The position numbers and the translations under genes are program-made. A DNA stretch of 64,000 nucleotides from Osedax fenrisi (Eukaryota > Annelida > Polychaeta > Sabellida > Siboglinidae): the NCBI GenBank assembly GCA_964019155.1, contig OZ025240.1:21226521-21290520 (forward strand), given 5' to 3'. Below, piece by piece: positions 51,597 through 63,768 of the stretch; position 1 is the first letter of the stretch, and every line of letters begins with the position of its first letter. Under the pieces are notes generated by a model. It made no database searches. It was not told where the DNA came from and worked only from the letters and a program-made list of their open reading frames with translations.

Positions 51597-53385
51597 TAGA
51601 TTTACGGAATACCCTATTTAATTATAATTTATATTGGGCTATATAAATTATTCCATTGCGCCTAAAAATAATACAATTCTTACAAGTAAGTCAGAGGGTT
51701 ATGTATATATAAATTGTAAAACTACAATATTTTATAATCAAAATAATTTCACTTATTGTTATTTTTCCAGTAAAGTATCAAACCAATTCAATGTTTAAAG
51801 CGTAACCCCCACGCCGTGTGCTGCCTACTGCTATGTTACCTACACATGTATACATGTATACGTGTTATTAATATGATTCATTATTATGATTCATTATTGT
51901 TATTCATTAGTGTAGTACATCGTGTATCATCCCAACAAGAAGCTTAGTTAATGTGTTTACTTATAACCACATAGATCGTATGTATCTTCTATATTTACAC
52001 CAATATAGTGGGTTATAGTCTAGTGGACATATACTAGCCTCAGAGCCGAGTGTAAGCCGAGTGTAACATAACTACACCACATAGTGGTAACATACTAGCC
52101 TCAGAGCCGAGTGTAAGCCTAGTGTAACACCACCACTCCACCTAGTGGTAACATACTAGCCTCAGAGCCGAGTGTAAGCCTAGTGTAACACCACCACTCC
52201 ACCTAGTGGTAACATACTAGCCTCAGAGCCGAGTGTAAGCCGAGTGTAACATAACTACACCACCTAGTGGTAACATACTAGCCTCAGAGCCGAGTGTAAG
52301 CCTAGTGTAACACCACCACTCCACCTAGTGGTAACATACTAGCCTCAGAGCCGAGTGTAAGCCTAGTGTAACACCACCACTCCACCTAGTGGTAACATAC
52401 TAGCCTCAGAGCCGAGTGTAAGCCGAGTGTAACACCACCACTCCACCTAGTGGTAACATACTAGCCTCAGAGCCGAGTGTAAGCCGAGTGTAACATAACT
52501 ACACCACCTAGTGGTAACATACTAGCCTCAGAGCCGAGTGTAAGCCTAGTGTAACACCACCACTCCACCTAGTGGTAACATACTAGCCTCAGAGCCGAGT
52601 GTAAGCCTAGTGTAACACCACCACTCCACCTAGTGGTAACATACTAGCCTCAGAGCCGAGTGTAAGCCTAGTGTAACACCACCACTCCACCTAGTGGTAA
52701 CATACTAGCCTCAGAGCCGAGTGTAAGCCGAGTGTAACATAACTACACCACCTAGTGGTAACATACTAGCCTCAGAGCCGAGTGTAAGCCTAGTGTAACA
52801 CCACCACTCCACCTAGTGGTAACATACTATCCTCAGAGCCGAGTGTAAGCCTAGTGTAACACCACCACTCCACCTAGTGGTAACATACTAGCCTCAGAGC
52901 CGAGTGTAAGCCTAGTGTAACACCACCACTCCACCTAGTGGTAACATACTAGCCTCAGAGCCGAGTGTAAGCCTAGTGTAACACCACCACTCCACCTAGT
53001 GGTAACATACTAGCCTCAGAGCCGAGTGTAAGCCGAGTGTAACGTTACTATCCGACCTTCAGGTATCTACATAGTATCTTCTGGCGACATCACGGTGCAG
53101 GGCGCCAGTATCAATGACCTTTCAACCGACGCCTATCTCGCACTTCCGGTACACGTACTCAGCGTGGACTACTACGCCATAGCTCATCTGTTCATGGGGG
53201 TTTCCCGTCAACCCCAAGGTCCTACTCAGGTTATTAAGGGGAGTTAGTTAGGAGAGCTTTAGCTACATGGGTGGAGTGATCTATTATAGATAGAGAGTGG
53301 TTGTGGGAGAAAATATATCCCATATTGAGTTGTAATGGTTGATTATATTAGCTCGAATTACATATTTTATAGAAATATGTTCTTA

Positions 53386-53420
<35 letters not shown>

Positions 53421-54694
53421 ATATACTAATATGTTATAGTATTTATTAAATTTGATCAATAAATAGTAATTTAAACAACAGATTTAAGTTTATAATAAAA
53501 CCAACATAATTATCATTTACATATACTAATAGTTATGGCGTTATTAACCGTACTAATGGAATGTGTTATCAGATAGGAATCGTCGGAGTTTACAAACACA
53601 CAAGAGTAGCGATAACGTTTCCCCGTAACCGAGAGATATCTCTGAAGTCTAGTGTTAGTGGTACTAGCATTATAGGTGTATTCCATAGGATTTATTTAAC
53701 CTACATTTAGTGTCTACTAGATATATCAATATATGTTTATTTTACGCAAATCAAAACTATATCTATGCTTAATATATAGTTAATATAGCCCTATATGGCT
53801 ATATATAGCTATGTTATTTTAGGACATATATTTTAGTCCCTATATATAGGGCCTAAAATATATGTCATAAAATAACATATCTATAGATATGTCATTTTAG
53901 GAACAAAAAGTATGTATTCTTATTATTATAATGAAAAAAATCCTAAACTATCTAATTAATATCATATAATAAATATAATATAATTTATAATGTAATAAAT
54001 ATATTTATATATATAGACATTATTTATATTATATTATTAATCCTATTTCTTGATATTATGAATAATTTCAGAATACATTTATATTTTAGGTGACTAATTT
54101 GATGAGGGGCAATATGGCGTTGATTCTATTAGATACGTTTGTTACATTTCAGGTTTTACTATATATATAAATATTTACTTATGTTCATATATGTTTTATA
54201 TATGTATGATAGTATTTATTAAGTTCAAAGATTTCAATATAGAATATAACTCTAAAATAAAACTTTAGAAAGTTAAGGAATCAGCCATGGCTGCAGAAAC
54301 AATATTCGTTCGGTTAAGGTAGTTAACTTCTAACATTATATGTTTTATTTGTTAATATTAACAATGTATTTCTAGATAATCTACAGGTAACCTAATTATA
54401 GTAATACCTATGTGTTCACGAACAATTTACTGATTGTTATAGATTCTGAAATACTTTAATTTATAAGTGAACCGATTATCATTTCTAAATGTTGTTGTTT
54501 ATTGTATTGTTTGTTATACTGGGTATCATACTATTACCATACGTTACTATATAACTTATAGAATCACCTGTAGTTAAATGAAATAGCATAGCTTTACATA
54601 TGCCAATAATCTACTATTATGCAATATATAGTAATCTATCTAAATATATATTATATACATTATGTATAATACACAAACACACACACACACACAC

Positions 54695-54739
<45 letters not shown>

Positions 54740-57700
54740 GTATATTCGTACTGCACTATGTATAGACTATATAGTATAGTGTATGTTTATATATAGCTAT
54801 ATTACATCAACTATTTATTGGTATATAGTCTATAAGCTTAATTCAGCTAAGTTCATTATAGATCAAATGGTACATTGTTTAATTATTTACACACATATAA
54901 ATAAAAGGCTATATATAAAAAATAATCATTACAATGTGTCTGTAAAGAAGTGACCAATGACCTCGTATACGGTTATATCACGTGATAACTTCCGGTGATG
55001 TCGAAAGAATATATCACGTGTTTTACCTTGTTACCTTGGTCCCTTAGCCTGTTGAGCCGTGGGGGGCGTGTCACGTTGAAACAAAATTTTCTCCACTTCT
55101 TCCGGTCATATACAATTTCATTTAGTTCATTGAAGCCTTTTCCGGTCCATTCTTTTATATTATCTATCCATTGTTTTTTTGGACGTCCACGGGATCTTTT
55201 CCTTCGACATTACCCTGAAGGATTATCTTGGCAAGTCCATCGCCTCTGGTCACGTGTCCATACCATTTCAGTTTTCTCCTTTTAACTGTTGTGAGGATAT
55301 CGGTGAAGGGGCTTGTTAATTATGATGATATTCGGTCTATTATTTCTTGATTAGTAACTCTATCAAGGTATGTTATACCGAGTAATTTTCTGATGTTCTT
55401 CATTTCGAATGCTAGTATTCTTTTCTCGAGTTCAGCAGTTAGAGTCCATGTTTCACATGCATACAGGAATATCGAGTTGACAAGAGAGTCCATGAGTTTT
55501 AACTTGTACTTTAGACGTATGTCTTTATCATTCCATATTATCTTTAGATTGCTATATGCTTGACTTGCTTGTGCCGCTCTTGACAGGATTTCTTTTCTTG
55601 ATCCATTTTCGTTTATGATTGATCCTAGATATTTGAAGCTTTTTACGGTCTCAATTATTTCGCCATGAATATCAATGTTTGGTTGACAATTGTCGTCGTT
55701 TAACATAAGCTTAGTTTTAGAAGGATTTATTTCCATTCCAAATCTATTTGCTGATTTAAAAAGACACTCAGTTAAATTTATTAGTTCTTCTTCCGAGCCA
55801 GCTAAACCATCTATATCATCAGCAAAGCGGAGATTTGTTATATTTCGGCCATTTATCTTTATTGAACCAGTATGATTGCTTAGCGCGTCGTTCATTATAT
55901 CTTCTAGGAATATATTAAATAAAGTAGGTGAGAGAAGACATCCTTGTCTTACTCCGGTTTTCGTTGGAAACCAATCGCCACATATTCCTTTATGTATTAC
56001 TGCACTGCTTGCCTTTTCATATAAACTTTGTATTAAATTAATTAACTTTGTATCGATATTATATTTCTTCATTGAGGACCATAGTGCATTTTGCCACACT
56101 CTATCAAATTCTTTTCGGAAATCAATAAATATATGATATAGATTTTGTTGTTGTAGGTTATGTTTCTCGCATAGTATTCTTAGGTTGAATATTTGTTCTT
56201 TCGTAGATCTATCTTTCATGAATCCAGCCTGTTCTTCCGCAATAATACGGTCCGCTTGTGGTTGTAAACGATTCTTAATGATTTTCAACATCACTTTGCT
56301 TGCGTGGCTTATCAAACTTATCGTTCTGTAGTTAGAACAATGTTGAAGATTACCTTTTTTCGGTAGAGTTATAATTAACGATTTTGTCCATATTTCTGGC
56401 CAGATACCAGTTTCCCATATATTGGAACATATCTTGTGGAGTATGTCTGTCATTCCTTCACCTGCATATGTTATTAGTTCTGCTGGTATATTGTCTACAC
56501 CAGCAGCTTTTCCATGTTTTAGTGAATATATAGAATTAACTACTTCATCTCTTAAAATACTATCATCTCTCTCTTCTTCGTGTTGTTCATCTATCATTTT
56601 CAAAAGATTTTTGTCTCCTCTGGATTCATAATTATATAATTCTTGGCAGTATTCAGTCCATCTTTTAATAATATGTGTATCTTCACTCAAAACTTTACCA
56701 TCTTTGCTTAATATTGTGTTGATCATTTCTGATTTCTTTTTTGTCAGAGCTTTTATAATTGAATATGCTTTTTTAGATCTGTTACTTGCAAATGAATTGT
56801 CTATATCTTTACATTCGTTATTTAACCAATTTTCTTTGGCTTGTTTCATGTTCTTTCTTATCCTCTTATTCTGTGAATTATATTCTTGTAAGTGATTACT
56901 TATTTGAGATTTCAATGATCTACGTTTATCACAAAGTTCCAGAATATCTTCTGTTATCCATGGTTTTGTCTTTTTCCTTTTAAATCCAATTACTTTTGTT
57001 GCAGTTTCGCTTATTATTCTGTTAAGAATATCAGTTGTTTCATCGGAATTGATTGTGTTGTGCATTAACTTGTTTTTAATTTCATTTTCTATAGTGTCTC
57101 TGTATTGAGCAAGAATTGAGGAATTATTACTTAGTTGTTCAATGTTGTAGTTTTTACGAATGCTCTTTTGTTTTCTTTGAGATTTGAATTTTTGTTTGAA
57201 GGATATCATCACAAGGTCATGATCACTTCCTATATCAGCTTTGTTATATACTCTAGTTTTAGCCACATTGATACCAGATTTAAATCGTCTCTTCATGAGG
57301 ATATAATCTATCTGGTTATGAGTTGTACCATCTGGAGAGTGCCATGTTGCTATTCTTGAGGATTTGTGTATTCCTAGAGTATTTGCCAAAATCATGTCAT
57401 TATAACATATAAATTCCAATAATCTGATCCCCCTGTCATTCGTTGAGTTGTTACATGAAGGTCCACAATATTCGTTCCAATCTGTCAGTGAGTCAGTTCC
57501 AATCTTTGCATTCCAATCACCTTGAATTATTAACATGTCCTTTTTATGGGTTTTGTCAATTATATCTTGTAGGCTTGAATAGAAGATTTCAATTTGTTCA
57601 TCTGTATAATCCGAAGTTGGTGCATATATCTGTATTATCGATATATTTAATGGTTTAGCTTTTAACCTCAATGTACATATTCTGCTGGAAATAGGTTTGA

Positions 57701-60172
57701 ATTCGGCTACAAAGTCTTTTATATCTTTGTGAATCAAAAATCCTACACCATTCTTATGATATTTCTCTTCACCACTATAGTAAAGATGGTTACCGTTATC
57801 AGTTACGACATTACCAGATCCTTTCCACCTAACTTCGCATAGTCCTAAAACTTGCCATGTGTATTTCTTCATTTCATATTCCAATTCTTCTAAATTTCCT
57901 GTTCAGTTTACGTGTTTTACTTATAGCTATATATATATATAATTACATTTAAAACTTTTAAATTGTATGTTAACATGATTTATGTGTATATTCATATACA
58001 GTCATCTCTCGATATATCAGACTCTCTATTGCTCATAAACCCTGCAAGCACACACTATTTTTTTATACAAAATTCTATTCTGGATTTGTAACTATATAAA
58101 TACATGTAATAATAATTTAGTGTATCAGAAACTTGATATTTCAGACGCATTTATTATATCTCTTAAAATGTGAGATATCGAATTCGAATATAAATATATA
58201 TTTATATGTCATTAATTTTATTTTGCATATTATTTCTAAATACATGTATGTTTAAATATAATTACGACATAACATTAATTACATATGTACATGTATATAT
58301 ATATATACATGTACCTGGTTATGTTTCCTTCTATCTATTTCCAACCATCGAATAAACTCTAGTTTATAATAGTATGTACACGTACTTTGTTAACAATAGT
58401 AATATTGTTATCGTGGTAGTGGTTAATAAGAATTGTATTGTTATGTAACCGCACCTTACGTAATACTCATATGTCGCTATATACCATATATCGCTATAGC
58501 GGAGTATAAGCCTCTTATTATGACAATTAACAACATTACGATACCCGTTATTGTAATTTTCTCATCATCCTGTTCAAGTTTATTATCATTGATATAATTA
58601 TTTCGTATTACTCCACTTTATATTATAACGTATTCGTGTTGCCTTCAATATAACTATAAGATGATGATATGTATTTATTTAAACACTCAAATAATATTAT
58701 ATTCTTGAGACTGTAAAAACTAATAAACTAAAAACGAGAAAAAGAAAATACGAAGTAACAACATAATTTGGATGTTACAGAAGGGGTGGATGGGGTTTAA
58801 ACAATGGGTTTGTCAATAATAAATGTATTTAGTCTTTTTTTGAATAGTTTGAAGGTGATATATGTCTTCATTAAATTTCCTGGTAAAATGTTCCAGAAAT
58901 TCGAGCCTGCCTATGATTTTTTTTTCCAAATTCGCTAATCTTGTATGGCGGTTCTTCTAGTAGGGGTATAGAGGAAGATCGCAGTAGACGGGTGTTATTA
59001 ATATGTAAAGTCGTCAACAATTGGAGTGGGTTCGGTGAGTATCAGTATTGTATGCAGAAGAGTCCGAGTTTTGTAGTTAATTTGTTGAGTTGTTGTAAGC
59101 CAGTTAAGTTGTAGTCGCAGGTTGGTCACATAGGTAGTATAGTCAGTAGTTTTTAGTTGGTAGAGGATACGAATAGATATGTTAATGATTCGGTTTAGTT
59201 TAGTAATAGAGTTAGTTTTTGTACCAATGATAAAGGTGTTGCAATACTTTAGTCTTGAGAGAACAAGAGAATGCGTGAGGAGTTTGGCTGTAGGGAAGTA
59301 TATGCAAGGTCGAATGTTCCTAATATTGTATTGAAAATGCGAGATCATCTTTTTAATGAGGTGATATGATCATCGGAGTCTAATGTAGGGTTGAGGGTAA
59401 TAACAATATATTTAACGGTAGAAGTCGGAGTGAGTATGTAGAGTAGATGAACATTGTTGGAGTTAGGGTTAATGTTGAGTAGTTCAGTTTTAGTAGCGTT
59501 AAGTTATAAGTGGTTATACGTTAGCCAGCTATGTATAGTATCCATACAGAATTGTAGTTCAGTAGAGTTTATTGAGTGTAATTCAATGTCATCTGTGTAG
59601 AGTGTGTAGTGAACATTGGGGAAGGTATTTAGTATACTTGAGAGTGTTAGTAGGTATATCGCGAAGATGATGGGCGAGAGGATAGCAAATTAAGGAAAAC
59701 CTTAATAACGTTGGCTGGGTGATGACAATTTGTCATGAAGTTTGACCGAAGAGTAGCGATGATACAGTTAGAGATCCATTTTAGCGCAGTTCCGGTCATG
59801 CGTATTCGGGTTAGAGAATATAGTGGTCAAGGGTGTCGAATGATTAGGAAATGTCAAGGAATATAGCTTGGGTTGGTGATATATAGGTTACACATAGGTC
59901 ATGAAAATCTACAGTTAGTTATAACAGCTAAACGTTAATGTATCACGTCATAATATATTTTCATAAATAATGCTTTCTTCAAAAACTATCTCTTTATAGA
60001 GACCATTTTTTAAATACATACACATGATCAATATATATATATATAATTTTTTTTTATTTTGGTGGAGTACTTTATCCCATCCATGAACGTATAACCATAT
60101 ATGGTTATAATTTCCCTTCGAAGCCGCGGCTTAAATTTAAGACATCCATGGTTTTAACGAGATCTAATTATT

Positions 60173-60214
<42 letters not shown>

Positions 60215-60807
60215 GTATACATAATTATATCACTTCAAAATATCATTTAAAACCTATTGTAATGCTCAAAATGCGGCTTGATCCCGCGTACTATCTATAG
60301 ATACACACATATATATATGTGTGTCTTATGCCTTATATAAATGAGTCACACGGGAAGTTTTGTTATGTATATATATACAGTATACCTATAGGTATACATA
60401 TCCCATATAAAGTCTTTCGTAATAATATTGTTACGTATAATTACTATATCGTTAAATACAAATATGTGTTAACTATTTCTCAGCTATATTCTCAACATCA
60501 TCAACTGAACTCCGGCCTTTTTTATAAGAATTTCAGCTTTTTAATTTTAAGCTTCATATACCTTTAACCATTTATTCTAAATGCTAACTTTAGTCGTATA
60601 TGTTATTATTTATATATTATTCGGTTTATTGTTATGTGGATTATATTTATATCAGTGTCGTTATTTTATTACTATTTAGGATTATTGTTTTCACATGTCT
60701 GCACTTTCGATCAAGTTTGATAAACATATAAGCACAATAAAATTAACTATGAATTATAATTATAATGTCTATATTATTAATAAACAGATATATATAATAT
60801 CGTCATA

Positions 60808-60862
<55 letters not shown>

Positions 60863-63731
60863 GAACCTAGTAATTAGGTACCTACATACTTACATATACC
60901 GGCACGATAGACCGAATAGCGTAAATACATACTTTTTCTATTCTTTACTTATATAATACAAACTCATATAATGTACTACACAATATATTACATATATATA
61001 TAAATGAACAAAATATTTCGATTAAAGCGAATAACAGCTAATACACGACATACGACATACGAATAGGATCGCTTTGAAATAACCGATGAATAATGAATGT
61101 GCATTAATGTAATACATACATACACACGCATGCTAAGTATACTTACCTTACCTTACCCTAAGTATACTAAAGAATATATATAGTGGCACATACGTTGTGA
61201 ACTATATAATTAATGTTGATGAATACTTTTAGTGATCCGGATGTACTTAATAATATAATAGATGTATTCTCTTATAAGATATAGTTATCTGAGTGTACTT
61301 AAGGATGTAATGGATGTATTCTCTTATAAAATATAGTTATCTGAGTGTACTTAAGGATTTAATGGATGTATACAGCCTATAGGCTAAGAACGTGTACGAG
61401 GTTATATAATGTAGACTATTCTACAATAGTATTAACATGCCTACTATTACAGACGAGGTGTGTTAGTCCATTCACAGTTAGATTAGTTACATACTTAATC
61501 AACTCGATAGGTTTCAACATTATTTCATTAATACCATGATATGTACGACGTACACATACATTGCACGTGCACTAGTGTTATATATTGAAATACCTATATC
61601 ATTTAAATTGTATATAACATATATATATACATATATATATATCACTTGAAATATGTATGTACTACAGAGTGTTATTATATTATGTGAATATTACATCGAC
61701 TCGGATCTATAAACTAGCGATTATTTATTTTATATCATAAAATATATATTGATTGATAATTTATTTAAGCAAATACATAGTCGAAAATATAATCAAAAGT
61801 ATAAAGTATAAATATTGTCTAACGAAAACATACGTTATAGAAATAAACAAAGAAGTATACGAAATTAAAAAAATATAGAAATTAAAACGTTTTACATTTA
61901 CCTCGGTAGCTAGTCATTGTATTTATTTCTCAATTATACATGGTGTTCAAATAGCGAAAAAAATACCGGCAATTTTTACTGGGAATGCAAAATAAACCCC
62001 GTTGAATTTATAGGAGATTTGTTACCGACTTGTTACTTATTCGTATATCGAGCAACAAGTAAGAGACGCTCGAAAATAGAACTTTTCAAGATTTTACGTG
62101 GCGACTTATTGCCGTGCTTTTTTCTCGCTTGTGCTCGCGATTTGGATACGTTAATGATATATACATATATATATATATATATAATATATCTATTATAATA
62201 GACTATAATTTATCACACCACCTAATTTCCATATCACCTACAACACCCCCAACCCATGTGACCCCCAGATCCAGAGCTCTGACGACCTATCCGGAACGCG
62301 GATACAGTCCGATAAGCCGGTGTCGGTGTTCTCGGGGGCGGTGTGGACCTCAGTCGGTACCGAGTACATGGGCGATCACATGGTAGAACACCTGCCACCG
62401 GTGCACAGTTGGGGCAGCGAGTTCTTCACGGTGCCCGTAGCCAATAGGACGTCGGGCGACGCCTTCAGAATAGTAGGTCGGTAGGTCAGTAGGTCAGTAG
62501 GTCAGTAGGTCGGTAGGTCGGCGCGCCGTAGCCTCGGTTTGGATTTAGATTACGATCGATGGAATTACAATGTATAGACACTGTAAGGTTCCCCCTACGT
62601 TTACCACACAATTTATTTGATTTGTTAGTCCCACCTACGTATAAAATCGTTCCAGCGCCCCTAAGTGTAACACCTATTTCAATAGAGAACTATATTTCTA
62701 TTAGACAGTAAGTGAATATATAATAAAGTTGTTACGTAAAGTAGAGACACTAAAGCTACAGATTAGACTGGGTTAGGTAACTTCTCTATTGAAATATGTG
62801 TTGTGCTTAGGAGGGCTGGAACGATGGTGTGTATGTAGGGGGGGACCAATCAATCAAATAAATTATGTGGTAAAAGTTGGGGGGACCAATACATAGGAGG
62901 TCTCCCTATATTTTAAAGTGGGGGGTATGTCCCCCCGTCCCCCCTGTTGCAGCGCCCCTAGTTGTACTTAAGGGCAAATTTGTCTGAAACAATATCTGTA
63001 CTTGTAAAATAACTTATTTATCTACTCAACGTAGTATATGCATTTGTGTACATATTAGTGATTTAATTGGAATAATTAATCGTAATAATTTCTTTATTTT
63101 ATCATAAATTAAAATATAAAGTATAAATCGTGATTGACAATTATAAAAGACAATTTTTCTAGACTTATTTTTCAATTCAATAATATGCTATATTTGAAAT
63201 GAATATAATTTCTGTAGAAACTTCAATATTATAATATCTATAAACTATCTTATAAGATGTATAATGTATAAGGTATGCCATCATATTATAAATTAGGCTT
63301 AATTGTGTATTTACGTTATACAAACCGAGATTAAATTACAATTTGAATATAAATGAAATATATACTAATTTCTAATAAATAAGATATATATATATAATGT
63401 TTAATGAATATAATTTTATTATGAAATCAGTTCATTATTAATAAAAGTTTAACAATTATTCCTAAATCTTTACTTTCAACTCGTGATTGGCTGAATAATA
63501 TTTCAAAGTTCACTATATTAATTAATATCTAACACACCTATATGTGTTTATATATTACATTATAAGATTACCCAAGCATAGTTCTGGTATGTAATCAGCA
63601 GTATTTATGCGTTCTTATATATCTTGTACTTAGTATAATACATAATTTATATATATTTGTATTTAGTAATATATATTATACACTTTATTAATTATAATTA
63701 TTTATATATATATATATATATATAAAATAGC

Positions 63732-63768
<37 letters not shown>

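Noticed and set aside
52027..53043. Regular repeats resembling a CRISPR array
   Set aside because: The whole 61-bp unit is repeated with no unique spacers, in a eukaryotic intron.
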